Shown: one piece after another, positions 47,732-57,922 of the stretch
Layout of the letters: every line of letters starts with the position of its first letter
Numbering within the stretch: position 1 is the first letter of the stretch
Translations under genes and position numbers: made by a program
Assembly (NCBI RefSeq): GCF_003854935.1
Contig: NZ_CP033969.1
Location: forward strand, 1-64,000
Length of the DNA stretch: 64,000 nucleotides
Direction of reading: 5' to 3'
Origin: Cupriavidus pauculus
Lineage (GTDB): Bacteria > Pseudomonadota > Gammaproteobacteria > Burkholderiales > Burkholderiaceae
The notes under the pieces: model-generated
Seen by the model: the letters and a program-made list of their open reading frames with translations, nothing else
Database searches by the model: none
What the model was told of the DNA's origin: nothing

Positions 47732-48526
47732 TTACCAGGCGGTGATCACAGATTCCTTAAAAGTGCTTTGCACGTATTGCTTGATCTCGGGCGAGTGGTA
47801 CGCCTTGACCAGCTTGGCCACCCACGGCTTGTCCTTGTCGGCCGCGCGGATCGCGATCAGGTTGGCGTACGGACCCTTCGGACCCTCCATGGCGATGGCA
47901 TCGCGCGTGGGCGACAGGCCGGCCGACTCGGCGTAGTTGCCGTTGATGGCGGCGGCGTCCAGGTCGTCGAGCGAGCGCGGCAGCTGGGCGGCGTCCAGTT
48001 CGACGATCTTGATCTTCTTCGGGTTCTCGACGATATCCAGCGGCGTGGCCTTCAGGCCGGCATCGGCACGCAGCTTGATCACGCCCTTCGACTGCAGCAG
48101 CAGCAGGCCGCGGCCGCCGTTGGTCGGATCGTTCGGCACGCCCACGCGGGCGCCCTGCTTCAACTGGTCCAGCGACTTGATCTTCTTCGAGTAGACGCCC
48201 ATCGGGAACGTCACGGTAAAGCCCGCGTGCGTGAACTTGTAGCCGCGGTCCTTGATCTGGGCTTCCAGGTACGGCAGGTGCTGGTAGCTGTTGGCGTCGA
48301 GGTCGCCAGCGGCCAGCGCGGCGTTCGGCTGGATGTAGTCGCTGAACTCCACCACCTGGATGTTCAGGCCGTCCTTGGCCGCCACCTTCTTCACCTGCTC
48401 CATGATCTGCGCGTGCGGGCCACCGGTCACGCCCACCTTGATCGGCTTGTCCTGCGCGAGCACGCCAGCCGACACCACCACACCCAGCGCCAGCACGGCG
48501 CCCTTCAGCACGTTACGACGTTGCAT
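47732..48526 (-). CDS. metQ: MetQ/NlpA-family substrate-binding protein
   Basis: Periplasmic binding protein for D/L-methionine uptake. The 264-residue protein has a signal peptide (MQRRNVLKGAVLALGVVVSAGVLA, cleavage after LAQ-like AxA) without a lipobox cysteine, so it looks soluble rather than lipid-anchored. Family motifs: VGVTGGPHAQIMEQVKKVA, EFSDYIQPNAALAAGDLDANSYQHLPYL, IAMEGPKGPYANLIAIR. It follows the permease and ATPase genes. Other NlpA-type ligands are possible. Confidence 0.9.
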   Translation of the reverse strand: MQRRNVLKGAVLALGVVVSAGVLAQDKPIKVGVTGGPHAQIMEQVKKVAAKDGLNIQVVEFSDYIQPNAALAAGDLDANSYQHLPYLEAQIKDRGYKFTHAGFTVTFPMGVYSKKIKSLDQLKQGARVGVPNDPTNGGRGLLLLQSKGVIKLRADAGLKATPLDIVENPKKIKIVELDAAQLPRSLDDLDAAAINGNYAESAGLSPTRDAIAMEGPKGPYANLIAIRAADKDKPWVAKLVKAYHSPEIKQYVQSTFKESVITAW

Positions 48527-48565
48527 TTCGATTTACCCCAAGTTTCCCTGTCAAGAACTAGTATT

Positions 48566-49219
48566 TCAACGATGGCTGATCCGACGGACCAGCCAGTCGC
48601 CGAAGCTCTGTACCGCCTGCACGAACACGATCAGGATCAGCACGACGGCGACCATGATCTCGGTGATGTAGCGCTGGTAGCCGTAGCGGATGCCCAGGTC
48701 GCCCAGCCCGCCGCCGCCAATCGCGCCGGCCATGGCCGAATAGCCAACCAGGCTCACGAACGTGATGGTCAGGCCGGCCACGATGCCGGGCATGGCCTCG
48801 GGCAGCAGCACCTTCCAGACGATCTGCCGGGTGGTGGCGCCCATCGACTGCGCCGCCTCGACCAAACCCTTGTCGACCTCGCGCAGCGCCGCTTCCACGA
48901 GCCGCGCGATGAACGGGATGGCCGCGATCGTCAGCGGCACGATGGCCGCCGTGGTGCCAATGGACGACCCGACGATGAAGCGCGTGAACGGAATGACCAC
49001 CACCAGCAGGATGATGAACGGGATCGAGCGTACCGCGTTGACCACCACGCCGATGGTCCGGTTGAACAACGGGTGCGACAGCACGCCGCCCCGGTTGGTC
49101 AGGTGCAGCAGCACGCCCAGCGGCACGCCCAGCAGCGCGCCGACCACGCCGGAGATGCACACCATCAGCAGCGTCTCGTAGAACGACGTCAGGAACAGGT
49201 CGAGCATTTCAGACCACAT
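48566..49219 (-). CDS. metI: Methionine-type ABC transporter permease
   Basis: Inner-membrane permease of 217 residues with five membrane helices. The EAA loop reads [27 protein letters not shown], the MetI form, followed by [25 protein letters not shown]. The ATG overlaps the end of metN by 11 bases, so translation is coupled. Second gene of metNIQ. Confidence 0.93.
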   Translation of the reverse strand: MWSEMLDLFLTSFYETLLMVCISGVVGALLGVPLGVLLHLTNRGGVLSHPLFNRTIGVVVNAVRSIPFIILLVVVIPFTRFIVGSSIGTTAAIVPLTIAAIPFIARLVEAALREVDKGLVEAAQSMGATTRQIVWKVLLPEAMPGIVAGLTITFVSLVGYSAMAGAIGGGGLGDLGIRYGYQRYITEIMVAVVLILIVFVQAVQSFGDWLVRRISHR

Positions 49220-50243
49220 GGTCGATCTCCTCCACGACGACGCCTTGCGCCTGCAGATAGTCCATGGCCGCGCGCACGCTGGCCGGGTCGCCCGTGGCCA
49301 TGATCGCCAGCGAGCCGAACGCCTGGCCCTGGATCTCGTCGATATGGCCATGCAGGATGTTGAAGTCCAGCCCGTGCTGGCGGATTGCCTGCGCCAGCAC
49401 GGGCTGGTCGACGTTCTCGCCCGTGAAGGCCAGCCGGTAGACGTGGTCGCGGCCGTTGCCGAGCCGGCTTTCCACGCGCTTGAGCACGCTGGCCGGCAGT
49501 TCCTGGGCGATCACGTCGCCGATCATGGCGCGCGTCACCTCGTGCTGCGGACGCAGGAAGACGTCGATCACGCGGCCCGTCTCCACCACCTGGCCCGCCT
49601 CCAGCACGGCCACGCGGTCGCAGACCTGTTTGATCACTTCCATCTGGTGCGTGATCATGACGATGGTCAGGCCCAGTTCCTTGTTGATGCGCTTGAGCAG
49701 TTCCAGGATCGAGCGCGTGGTCTCGGGGTCCAGCGCCGAGGTGGCTTCGTCCGACAGCAGCACCTTCGGCTTGCTGGCCAGCGCCCGGGCGATCCCCACC
49801 CGCTGCTTCTGGCCGCCGCTGATCTGCGCGGGATGGCGGTCGCGCAACGCCGACAGGCCGACCAGTTCCAGCAGCGGCTCGACGGTCGCCGCAATCTCCT
49901 GCTTCGACTTGCCCGCCAGTTCCAGCGGCAGCGCCACGTTGTCATAGACCGTACGCGACGACAGCAGGTTGAAATGCTGGAAGATCATGCCGATCTCGCG
50001 CCGCGCCTCGCGCAGCGCGCCGTTGCCCAGCGCGGTGAGATCCTGGCCGTCGACGACCACGCGGCCGCTGGTGGGCCGGTTCAGCAGGTTGATGGCACGC
50101 ACCAGCGTGCTCTTGCCGGCGCCGCTTCGGCCGATGATGCCGAAGATCTCGCCGGCGGCGATGGTGAGGCTGACGTCGCGCAGCGCATGCACCTCCCCCG
50201 ACCCGCCGGGGAACCGCTGCGAGAGTCCTTGCAGTTCGATCAT
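49209..50243 (-). CDS. metN: Methionine-type ABC transporter ATPase with NIL domain
   Basis: ATPase of the methionine importer, 344 residues. Walker [10 protein letters not shown], signature [14 protein letters not shown], Walker [17 protein letters not shown], switch His in [12 protein letters not shown]. The C-terminal NIL/ACT-like domain (about 270-340) binds methionine and shuts the transporter by trans-inhibition in MetN proteins. Start set at [11 protein letters not shown]; the frame upstream is not protein-like. First gene of metNIQ, behind an inverted repeat. Confidence 0.94.
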   Translation of the reverse strand: MIELQGLSQRFPGGSGEVHALRDVSLTIAAGEIFGIIGRSGAGKSTLVRAINLLNRPTSGRVVVDGQDLTALGNGALREARREIGMIFQHFNLLSSRTVYDNVALPLELAGKSKQEIAATVEPLLELVGLSALRDRHPAQISGGQKQRVGIARALASKPKVLLSDEATSALDPETTRSILELLKRINKELGLTIVMITHQMEVIKQVCDRVAVLEAGQVVETGRVIDVFLRPQHEVTRAMIGDVIAQELPASVLKRVESRLGNGRDHVYRLAFTGENVDQPVLAQAIRQHGLDFNILHGHIDEIQGQAFGSLAIMATGDPASVRAAMDYLQAQGVVVEEIDHVV

Positions 50244-50305
50244 GGAACGAGAAAAGAAAACGGCAACAGCGCGGGGGTCTCCTGCGTTGTTGCCGCACTT
50301 ATTTT

Positions 50306-50339
50306 TATGAAGCCCGCATTTTATGCGATCCGCTTCATA
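50306..50339 (-). promoter_or_regulatory. Inverted repeat upstream of metN
   Basis: TATGAAGC (50306-50313) and GCTTCATA (50332-50339) are a perfect 8-base inverted repeat with 18 bases between, which itself contains GCATTTTATGC. It lies 63 bases before metN in an AT-richer patch. It could be an operator for a methionine- or sulfur-responsive regulator; no specific consensus is recognised. Confidence 0.35.
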
Positions 50340-50426
50340 CCGCAAACGAGATTTTTCTGAAAGCCTTATGCGCTGGCGTCATATAGACGACAAGGAAGCG
50401 CCTTTTTAGTCATATTGCGGCAGGGC

Positions 50427-51350
50427 TTACGCCTCCATCAGCACCTTCAGATGGGCGAACACGCTGCGGGCCAGCGCGCTGAGGTTGTAGCCGCCCTCCA
50501 GGCAACTGACGATGCGACCCTGGGCGTGGGTCTTGGCCACCTGCACCAGTTGCTCGGTGATCCACGTGTAGTCCTGCTCCACGAGCCCCATCTGCCCCAG
50601 GTCGTCCTCGCGGTGGGCGTCGAAGCCGGCCGAGATGAACAGCATCTCGGGCTTGAATTCGTGCAGGCGCGGCAGCCAGATCGTTTCCACCACCTCCCGG
50701 ACGGCCATGCCGTTCGTGTACGCCGGCAGCGGGATGTTCGACATGTTCGTCGCCACGTGCTCGGTGCCGCTGTACGGATAGAACGGGTGCTGGAAGAAGC
50801 TGCACATCAGCACCTGCGGATCGTCGCGGAACGCCGCCTCGGTGCCGTTGCCGTGGTGGACGTCGAAATCGATCACGGCCACGCGCTGCAGCCCGTGCAC
50901 GGCCAGCGCGTGCCGGGCGGCAATCGCCACGTTGTTGAAGAAGCAGAAGCCCATCGCATGGTCGGGCTCGGCGTGGTGGCCGGGCGGGCGCACGCAGCAG
51001 AACGCGTTCTCCACCTGGCCCGCCATCACGGCGTCGGTGGCCGCCACGGCCGCGCCGGCCGCGTGCGTGGCGGCGGTCAGCGTGTGGCGGTTCATGGAGG
51101 TGTCGGGATCGATCGCGAAATAGCCGGTCGACGGGCTGTTGGCGGCCAGGCTGGCAACGTAGTCGGGCCGGTGCACACGCTCGATCTGTGCTTCGGTGGC
51201 AGCCGGGGCATCGCGCCGGTCGAGCAGGCCGTCCATCCCGTGCGAAATCAGGTGGTCCTCGATGGCCTGCAGCCGTTCAGGGCATTCGGGATGGAAGAAC
51301 CCCATCTCGTGCAACTGGAACGACGGATGCGTGTAGTAACCCGTTGGCAT
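50427..51350 (-). CDS. Histone deacetylase-family amidohydrolase
   Basis: A 307-residue zinc amidohydrolase of the arginase-deacetylase fold, class II-like. Motifs: HPECPERLQAI, the His-His of RPPGHHAEPDHAMGFCFFNN (about 121-140), zinc ligands in DFDVHHGNGTEAAF (about 159-172) and ISAGFDAHREDDLG. Bacterial relatives remove acetyl groups from polyamines, acetoin-like or protein lysine substrates; the substrate here is not clear. Divergent from mltB with 149 bases between. Confidence 0.9.
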   Translation of the reverse strand: MPTGYYTHPSFQLHEMGFFHPECPERLQAIEDHLISHGMDGLLDRRDAPAATEAQIERVHRPDYVASLAANSPSTGYFAIDPDTSMNRHTLTAATHAAGAAVAATDAVMAGQVENAFCCVRPPGHHAEPDHAMGFCFFNNVAIAARHALAVHGLQRVAVIDFDVHHGNGTEAAFRDDPQVLMCSFFQHPFYPYSGTEHVATNMSNIPLPAYTNGMAVREVVETIWLPRLHEFKPEMLFISAGFDAHREDDLGQMGLVEQDYTWITEQLVQVAKTHAQGRIVSCLEGGYNLSALARSVFAHLKVLMEA

Positions 51351-51499
51351 TTTCGATTTGGGTCAAGTTTGTCTCCAGCCGTTACGTTAGCACAGGACGT
51401 GCCCGCCTTCCGCCGGCGGAACTTCGTAACCAAATGCCCCGCAACGGGGCGTCGCGTGTATCGCATCCGCTATACTCGGTGCGACTTGCAAAGGACATC

Positions 51500-52606
51500 A
51501 TGACCGACCAACAGCGCTCCCTGCGCCGCCCGCTGCTGGGCGCCGCACTCACCGCTGCCGCATTGGGCCTGTGCGGCGTTTCTCCCGGGCTCGTGGCCGC
51601 CGGACGCCGCCGCGTCAGTGTCCGGGAAGAAGAAATCGAACCGGGCCGCTATCAGAACCACCCCCAGGCACGCGCGTTCATCGACGAGATGGTGGCACGC
51701 AACGGCTTGCCCCGCGCCGAGCTGGAATCGTATTTCAGCCAAGCCGTGTACTCGGCAACCGTGTCGCGCCTGATCATGCCGCCGACCACGCCGGGCAAGA
51801 AAAGCTGGCGCGCCTACCGGTCGCGGTTCATCGAGCCGATCCGCATCAACGCCGGCGTCCGCTTCTGGCAACAGAACCGCGAGACGCTGCGCCGCGCCGA
51901 AGCCGAGTTTGGCGTGCCGGCGTCGGTCATCGTCGGGATCATCGGCGTGGAAACGATCTACGGCCGCGACATGGGCACGTTCCGCGTGATCGACTCGCTG
52001 TCGACGCTGGCGTTCGACTACCCCGACACGCCCAACCGCGACGCCCGCACCAAACTGTTCCGCAACCAGCTGGCCGACTACCTTCTCTGGTGCCGCGACA
52101 CAAAGACCGACGTGTTCTCGGTGCTCGGCTCGTACGCCGGGGCCGTGGGCATCCCGCAGTTCATGCCGACGAGCCTGCGCGAATACGCCGTGGACTACGA
52201 CGGCGACAGCCACGTGGACCTGCGCAACAGCCCCACCGACGCCATCGGCAGCGTCGGCCGCTTTCTGCAGTTGCACGGCTGGGAACAGAACCGGCCCGTG
52301 GTGTGGCGCATCGGCGCCGATGCCGGCAGCCTGGGCGTGGCGACGGCCGCCGCCGATGGCGAACCGTGGCCCACGCGGACGCTGAACCAGTTGACCAAGG
52401 CCGGGCTGCGCGTGGACGAGCCGATCGACCTGCAGCGCGAGGCGGAAACCGGTGTGCTGGTGGTGGACCTGCCCACCCCGGACCAGCCGACCGAGTACAT
52501 GATCGGCCTGCGCAATTTTTACGTCCTCACGCGCTACAACCGCAGCTTCTTTTACGCGCTGGCGGTCTACCAGCTGGGCGAGGCGGTGAAGGCGGCCATG
52601 GCCTGA
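51500..52606 (+). CDS. mltB: Lytic murein transglycosylase B
   Basis: Cleaves the MurNAc-GlcNAc link of peptidoglycan to a 1,6-anhydro product. The 368-residue protein has a signal-like N-terminus (RRPLLGAALTAAALGLCGVSPGLVAA), then the MltB domain with catalytic Glu in IIGVETIYGRDMGTF (about residues 150-164) and SYAGAVGIPQFMPTSLREYAVDYDGD. The Cys of LCGVSPG is a possible lipobox but is weak, so it may be soluble. AAGGA precedes the ATG. A bidirectional terminator lies after it. Confidence 0.94.
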   Translation: MTDQQRSLRRPLLGAALTAAALGLCGVSPGLVAAGRRRVSVREEEIEPGRYQNHPQARAFIDEMVARNGLPRAELESYFSQAVYSATVSRLIMPPTTPGKKSWRAYRSRFIEPIRINAGVRFWQQNRETLRRAEAEFGVPASVIVGIIGVETIYGRDMGTFRVIDSLSTLAFDYPDTPNRDARTKLFRNQLADYLLWCRDTKTDVFSVLGSYAGAVGIPQFMPTSLREYAVDYDGDSHVDLRNSPTDAIGSVGRFLQLHGWEQNRPVVWRIGADAGSLGVATAAADGEPWPTRTLNQLTKAGLRVDEPIDLQREAETGVLVVDLPTPDQPTEYMIGLRNFYVLTRYNRSFFYALAVYQLGEAVKAAMA

Positions 52607-52630
52607 CCGGCCGCGCCGCGGTCAGCAACA

Positions 52631-52665
52631 AAAAAGCCCCGCAGGCTTCCGCCGCGGGGCTTTTT
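52631..52665. terminator. Bidirectional terminator between mltB and cysM
   Basis: Twelve-base arms AAAAAGCCCCGC (52631-52642) and GCGGGGCTTTTT (52654-52665) with an 11-base loop. A and T runs allow use on both strands for these convergent genes. Confidence 0.92.
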
Positions 52666-52706
52666 CATGGGCGCCGGCGTGGCCGGCGTGACTGGCGTAG
52701 TGACGG

Positions 52707-53609
52707 TCAGGCCGGAAACACACCCGTCGACAGGTAGCGGTCGCCACGGTCGCAGACCACGAAGACGATCGTCGCGTTTTCCACTTCCTCGGCGATCCGC
52801 AGCGCCACGCACAGCGCGCCGGCGGCCGAGATGCCGCAGAAGATGCCCTCCTCGCGCGCCATGCGGCGGGCCATGTGCTCGGCGTCGGCCTGCGTGACCG
52901 GTTCCTGGCGGTCGATGAACTTCGGATCGTAAATCTTCGGCAGGTACGCTTCGGGCCACTTGCGGATGCCCGGGATGCGCGAGCCTTCGGCCGGCTGGGC
53001 GCCGATGACCTGGATGGTCGGGTTCTTTTCCTTGAGGTAGCGCGACACGCCCGTGATCGTGCCGGTGGTGCCCATCGCCGAGACAAAGTGGGTGATCCGG
53101 CCCTCGGTGTCCTGCCACAGTTCGGGGCCCGTGGTCTCGTAGTGCGCCAGCGGGTTGTCCGGGTTGGCGAACTGGTCCAGGATCACGCCCTTGCCTTCGC
53201 GCTCCATGGCGTCGGCCAGGTCGCGCGCGTACTCCATGCCGCCCTTGACCGGCGTGAGGATGATCTCGGCGCCGTACGCCGCCATGCTCTGGCGACGCTC
53301 CAGGCTCAGGTCCTCGGGCATGATCAGCACCATGCGATACCCGCGGATGGCGGCGGCCATGGCCAGCGCGATGCCGGTATTGCCCGACGTGGCCTCGATC
53401 AGCGTGTCGCCCGGCTTGATGCGACCCCGTTCCTCGGCGCGGCGGATCATCGACAGCGCGGGCCGGTCCTTGACCGAGCCGGCCGGGTTGTTGCCTTCGA
53501 GCTTGCCGAGAATCACGTTGCCGCGTGCTTCGATGGCGGCGCCCGGAATGCGCTGCAGTCGTACCAGCGGCGTGTTGCCGATGGTGTCTTCAATCGTCTT
53601 GTAGGCCAT
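52707..53609 (-). CDS. cysM: Cysteine synthase B
   Basis: PLP enzyme that makes cysteine from O-acetylserine (or O-phosphoserine) and sulfide or thiosulfate. The 300-residue protein begins MAYKTIEDTIGNTPLVRLQR; the PLP lysine is in GNNPAGSVKDRPAL (about 40-53), with EATSGNTGIALA and GTTGTITGVSRYLKE phosphate loops. The KLEGNNPAGSVKDRPA form is that of CysM rather than CysK. Lies alone, 113 bases after the NCS2 permease gene on the same strand. Confidence 0.95.
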   Translation of the reverse strand: MAYKTIEDTIGNTPLVRLQRIPGAAIEARGNVILGKLEGNNPAGSVKDRPALSMIRRAEERGRIKPGDTLIEATSGNTGIALAMAAAIRGYRMVLIMPEDLSLERRQSMAAYGAEIILTPVKGGMEYARDLADAMEREGKGVILDQFANPDNPLAHYETTGPELWQDTEGRITHFVSAMGTTGTITGVSRYLKEKNPTIQVIGAQPAEGSRIPGIRKWPEAYLPKIYDPKFIDRQEPVTQADAEHMARRMAREEGIFCGISAAGALCVALRIAEEVENATIVFVVCDRGDRYLSTGVFPA

Positions 53610-53722
53610 GGGGGAGGAGCGGATCAGTCGCGGGTGAGTCGGTTTTTTCGTGGCTCATTGTAATGCACCGACCTTACCCGCAACGGCCGGCGGACCATTC
53701 CGGCCCGCCGATGGCGCGGCGC

Positions 53723-55048
53723 CTAGTGCGCCAGGCCCTGGTCCTCGGGGTGCCGGCTGCCCAGCAGGTGGTACAGCAGAATGGCGCCGAACGTGGCGGT
53801 GCCGATGCCACCCAGCGTCATGCCCCCAAACTTCAGCGTCAGGTCGCCAGCGGCCACGGTCAGCGTGGCGCCCACCGTGATCAGGTTGCGCGAACTGGAG
53901 AAGTCCACGTGGTTCTGCACCCAGATGCGGCCGGCCGTGGCCGAGATCAGGCCGAACACGACGATCGTCAGGCCGCCGATCACCGGACCCGGGATCGTCA
54001 GGATCAGCGCGCCGAACTTCGGCGAGAAGCCGAGCAGGATCGCAACGGCCGCCGCGACGACGAAGATCAGCGTCGAGTAGATCCGCGTCACGGCCATCAC
54101 GCCCATGTTCTCGGCGTAGGTGGTCACGCCCGTGCCGCCGCCGGACGCCGACAGCATCGTGGCCACGCCATCGCCGATAAAGGCCCGGCCGATGTACGGG
54201 TCGAGATTGCGGCCCGTCATCACGCCGATGGCCTTGATGTGGCCCAGGTTCTCGGCCACGAGCACGATGGCCACGGGGGCAATCAGCAGCATGGCGCTGG
54301 GTTCGAACACCGGCGCGGTGAACGCCGGCATGCCGAACCAGCTTGCCGCCGCCACGCCCGAGAAGTCGATGGCCTTGCCCATGCCCATCACGTTGGTGGC
54401 CACAAAGTAGGCAAGGTAGCCGGCCAGGCCGCCCAGCAGCACCGGCAGGCGTCCGAGCATGCCGGGCGCGCGCACCGCGATCAGCCCCACGGCCAGCACC
54501 GTCAGCAGGCCCACCCAGGTGTCCAGCGGCGCGCCGCTGACCGCCTTGACCGCCACGGGCGCCAGGTTCAGGCCGATGGCCGCGACGATGGCACCGGTCA
54601 CCACCGGCGGCATCAGCTTTTCCACCCAGGCGTAGCCGATCATCTGCACGACCAGCCCGATGACCGTATAGAGCGCCCCGGCGGCGATGATGCCGCCCAG
54701 CGCCACCGGAATGTTCGCGTTCGGGCCGCTACCGCCGTAGCCCGTGGCCGCGATGACCACCGCGATGAACGCGAAGCTGGAACCCAGGTAGCTGGGCACG
54801 CGGCCGCGCACGCAGAAGAAGAACAGCAGCGTGCCGATGCCCGAGAACAGGATGGCGATATTGGGCGGGAAGCCCATCAGGATCGGCGCGATGGCCGTCG
54901 AGCCGAACATCGCCACCACGTGCTGGATGCCCGCGAGCAGCGTCTGCCCGGCCGGCAGCCGCTCGTCGGGCGCGATCACGCCCGTTGTCTTGAGGCGCCA
55001 TTTCGGCAGGAATCCGCCGTCGTCCGTACTGTCCTGGCCATTCGCCAT
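53723..55048 (-). CDS. NCS2-family nucleobase permease
   Basis: A 441-residue membrane transporter with about 12-14 helices. The start PDERLPAGQTLLAGIQHVVAMFGSTAIAPILMGF is typical for the uracil/RutG type, and the signature VLVAENLGHIKAIG (about 260-273) and SGGGTGVTTYAENMGVMAVTR (QH/NXG region) fit NCS2 proton symporters. Probably carries uracil or another pyrimidine, less likely xanthine. No rut or pyrimidine genes adjoin it. Confidence 0.9.
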   Translation of the reverse strand: MANGQDSTDDGGFLPKWRLKTTGVIAPDERLPAGQTLLAGIQHVVAMFGSTAIAPILMGFPPNIAILFSGIGTLLFFFCVRGRVPSYLGSSFAFIAVVIAATGYGGSGPNANIPVALGGIIAAGALYTVIGLVVQMIGYAWVEKLMPPVVTGAIVAAIGLNLAPVAVKAVSGAPLDTWVGLLTVLAVGLIAVRAPGMLGRLPVLLGGLAGYLAYFVATNVMGMGKAIDFSGVAAASWFGMPAFTAPVFEPSAMLLIAPVAIVLVAENLGHIKAIGVMTGRNLDPYIGRAFIGDGVATMLSASGGGTGVTTYAENMGVMAVTRIYSTLIFVVAAAVAILLGFSPKFGALILTIPGPVIGGLTIVVFGLISATAGRIWVQNHVDFSSSRNLITVGATLTVAAGDLTLKFGGMTLGGIGTATFGAILLYHLLGSRHPEDQGLAH

Positions 55049-55250
55049 GTTGTGCTCTCCCTGTCAGCCGTCTTTATTTCAGTCGTTGAATGCTTGTGGT
55101 TGCGCGGTGCCCGGGCACCCGCTGCAACGGCGATGCGCATGATACCCCGCACCCCGCATGGTGCAAATCGGCAGCGTTCCGGCACGCCGTGCCGGTCAAG
55201 CACAACGCATACCAGCGGCCGTCTGTTGACGCGGGGTACGGGGCTGGGGG

Positions 55251-55670
55251 CTAGCGCGCGGCTTTCGGGGCGGGCTTGGCGTCCTTGCGGGCTGCCGCGG
55301 CGGCCGGGGCCGGCTTGCCAAAGGTCAGCCCGGCCTCCTGCAGGTTGGCGGCCGATTTCGGCCCCACGCCCGCCACGCGGTCGGCCAGGTCGGCGGCGTC
55401 CTTGTACGCGCCGTTGCGCTCGCGCTCTTCCAGGATGCGTTTGGCGGTGGCCGGGCCGATGCCCTTCACGGAAGTCAGCGCTGCCTCGTCCGCGCCGTTG
55501 ACGTCGACGTTGGCGAAGGCCGGCGCCGCGCCGAGCATGGCCAGCGCGCAGGCCACGGCCATGCCGCCGCGGCGCCAGGCGGACAGCGCGGCGCGGGACA
55601 GGTCGGACAGATTGAACAGGGCGGACAGGGAACGGCCGGACCGGCGGTCCGTCGTGGATGACTCGATCAT
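55251..55670 (-). CDS. ComEA-like helix-hairpin-helix DNA-binding protein
   Basis: A 139-residue protein. N-terminal 52 residues include a hydrophobic segment (GGMAVACALAMLGAAPAFA) that is a signal or anchor after a long Arg-rich lead. Then the two-HhH ComEA domain: VDVNGADEAALTSVKGIGPATAKRILEER and VAGVGPKSAANLQEAGL. The tail is a Lys/Ala/Pro linker. ComEA proteins bind incoming DNA in the periplasm during transformation. AAGGAG stands before the ATG at 55670. No other com gene is near. Confidence 0.85.
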   Translation of the reverse strand: MIESSTTDRRSGRSLSALFNLSDLSRAALSAWRRGGMAVACALAMLGAAPAFANVDVNGADEAALTSVKGIGPATAKRILEERERNGAYKDAADLADRVAGVGPKSAANLQEAGLTFGKPAPAAAAARKDAKPAPKAAR

Positions 55671-55878
55671 TCGGAAAACTCCTTCCTTGTGGTTGAAAGC
55701 CCGCGCCGGGTGGCGGCGGGAGTCGTCAGGATAGGAGTCCGAAAGCGCGTAAGAAGCGGCTGGACACACAAGTTCACATCATCGGCGCGGTTGTGTGTCC
55801 GACTGCGACATTACTGTTGCAATGCCGGATTTCTACGAGATTCAAAGCGGTGCGACGTCGCGCTGGCGCGACAGCCGA

Positions 55879-56877
55879 TCAGCTCCGTTCCATCAGCCAC
55901 TTGCAGTAGCGGCCCACGCCTTCCTGCACGGTCAGGAACGGCGCCTCGTAGCCCGCCGCGCGCAGGCGCGACACGTCGGACTGCGTGAAGCACTGGTACT
56001 TGCCGCGCAGCGCGTCGGGGAACTTGATGTACTCGACCAGCCCCTCCTGCACCATTTCCTCCAGCGACAGCGGCGGCTTGTCCTCGGCCTCGCGCAGCGC
56101 GTTGACCACCGAGACGGCGATGTCGTTGAACGGCTGCGAGCGGCCGGTGCCAAGGTTGAAGATGCCGGACTTTTCCGGATGATCGAGGAAGTACAGGTTG
56201 ACCTTGACCACGTCCTCCACGGACACGAAGTCGCGGCTCTGCGTGCCCGGCGCGTAGCCGCTGTACTCGCCGAACAGCTTGACCGTGCCCTCGGCGCGGA
56301 ACTGGTTGAAGTGGTGGAACGCCACCGACGCCATGCGGCCCTTGTGGTACTCGCGCGGGCCGTACACGTTGAAGTAGCGGAAGCCGACGATCTGCGAGTG
56401 CGGATGCGACGACGCCATCCGGCGCCGCACCACCTGGTCGAACAGGAACTTCGAGTAGCCGTAGACGTTCAGCGGCTTTTCGTACTCGCGATCCTCCCGG
56501 AACATCGTAGAAGCGCCATACGTGGCGGCCGACGACGCGTACAGGAACTGCGTGCCCTGCTCCAGGCAGGCTTCCATCAGCGCCAGCGTGTACCGGTAGT
56601 TGTTCTCCATCATGTAGCGGCCGTCGGTCTCCATCGTGTCGGAGCAGGCCCCCTCGTGGAACACCGCGCGCACGTTGCCGAAGTCGCCCCGCTTGAACCG
56701 CTCGACGAACTCGCCCTTGTCCAGGTAGTCGGCAATCTCGCAGTCCACGAGGTTGCTGAATTTCTCGGCGCGCGTCAGGTTGTCCACGGCGACGATGTTC
56801 GTCTCGCCGCGGTCGTTCAGGCCCTTGACGATGTTGCTGCCGATAAAGCCGGCAGCGCCGGTCACGATGATGGTCAT
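55879..56877 (-). CDS. hldD: ADP-glycero-manno-heptose 6-epimerase
   Basis: Epimerises ADP-D,D-heptose to ADP-L,D-heptose for the LPS inner core. The 332-residue extended SDR begins [24 protein letters not shown] and has the catalytic [14 protein letters not shown] (Tyr and Lys, about 140-153) and [23 protein letters not shown], the HldD signature. Gene order ugd-hldE-hldD, typical of the neighbourhood of lapAB in Burkholderiaceae. 26 bases after hldE. Confidence 0.97.
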   Translation of the reverse strand: MTIIVTGAAGFIGSNIVKGLNDRGETNIVAVDNLTRAEKFSNLVDCEIADYLDKGEFVERFKRGDFGNVRAVFHEGACSDTMETDGRYMMENNYRYTLALMEACLEQGTQFLYASSAATYGASTMFREDREYEKPLNVYGYSKFLFDQVVRRRMASSHPHSQIVGFRYFNVYGPREYHKGRMASVAFHHFNQFRAEGTVKLFGEYSGYAPGTQSRDFVSVEDVVKVNLYFLDHPEKSGIFNLGTGRSQPFNDIAVSVVNALREAEDKPPLSLEEMVQEGLVEYIKFPDALRGKYQCFTQSDVSRLRAAGYEAPFLTVQEGVGRYCKWLMERS

Positions 56878-56903
56878 GGCGAATTCTGGTCGGGGGGCGC
56901 GCC

Positions 56904-57848
56904 TCAGGAGGCGCCAAACAGTTCGGGATAGGTCACAACGGCGGTGCCCAGCTTGCCGACGACGATGCTGCCGGCACGGTTGGCATGCTGGACGGCTTCC
57001 TTGAGCGGCACGCCGGCGCCGAGCATGGTGGCCAGGGTGGCAATTACTGTGTCGCCAGCCCCTGATACATCATAGACTTCGCGCGCCTGGGCGGACACGT
57101 GCAGGACCTCGGCCTCGGTGTAGAGCGTCATGCCCTCTTCGGACCGGGTCAGCAGCAGCGCCTCGAGATGCAGGTCGCGGCGCAGGTTCTGGGCGCGGAT
57201 GGTCAGGTCGGCCTCGGTCTTCCAGGCGCCCACCACGGCGCGCATCTCGGCACGGTTCGGCGTGATCAGCGTGGCGCCGCGGTAGCGCGAGTAGTCGTCG
57301 CCCTTCGGATCGATCAGCACCATGCGGCCGGCGGCTCGGCCGGCCTCGACCATGCGCGCCACGTGGGTCAGGCCGCCCTTGCCGTAGTCGGACAGCACCA
57401 GCACCTGGTAGTCGCCGATCAGCGTCTGGTAACGGTCCTGTACCGAAGCCAGCACTTCGCTGGCCGGCGCGTTCTCGAAATCCACGCGCAGCAGTTGCTG
57501 CTGGTGCGCCACCACCCGCAGCTTGATCGTGGTGTTCAGCGTCGGATCGCGGTGCAGGTATGGCTCCACCTGGCTGGCGGCCAGCAGCGATTCCAGCGTG
57601 CGGCCGGGCTCGTCGTCGCCCACCACGCCCAGCATGCCAACCTTGGCGCCCAGCGCGGCCGCGTTGCGCGCCACGTTGGCCGCGCCGCCCAGCCGCTCGT
57701 CGCTGCGCTTGATCTGCACCACCGGCACGGGTGCTTCCGGCGAAATACGATTGACGTCGCCGAACCAGTAGCGGTCCAGCATCATGTCGCCCACCACCAG
57801 CACTTGCGATTGCCGGATCTGGTCCTGCGGAATGATGGTCTTGCTCAT
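56904..57848 (-). CDS. Heptose-7-phosphate kinase, single-domain HldA type
   Basis: Phosphorylates D-glycero-D-manno-heptose 7-phosphate at C1. The 314-residue PfkB-family kinase has [40 protein letters not shown] and the ATP-site [17 protein letters not shown] (about 268-284). It lacks the cytidylyl/adenylyltransferase half found in E. coli HldE, which would make it about 475 residues, so the adenylyl step must be coded by a separate gene outside this window (RfaE1/RfaE2 arrangement). 74 bases after ugd. Confidence 0.95.
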   Translation of the reverse strand: MSKTIIPQDQIRQSQVLVVGDMMLDRYWFGDVNRISPEAPVPVVQIKRSDERLGGAANVARNAAALGAKVGMLGVVGDDEPGRTLESLLAASQVEPYLHRDPTLNTTIKLRVVAHQQQLLRVDFENAPASEVLASVQDRYQTLIGDYQVLVLSDYGKGGLTHVARMVEAGRAAGRMVLIDPKGDDYSRYRGATLITPNRAEMRAVVGAWKTEADLTIRAQNLRRDLHLEALLLTRSEEGMTLYTEAEVLHVSAQAREVYDVSGAGDTVIATLATMLGAGVPLKEAVQHANRAGSIVVGKLGTAVVTYPELFGAS

Positions 57849-57922
57849 GAACTCTCCTTGCGGCGATGCCGTGCCCGCCTGGGGCGCGGCGGCCGGTCTG
57901 GATACACGGATGGTTGGGAAAA

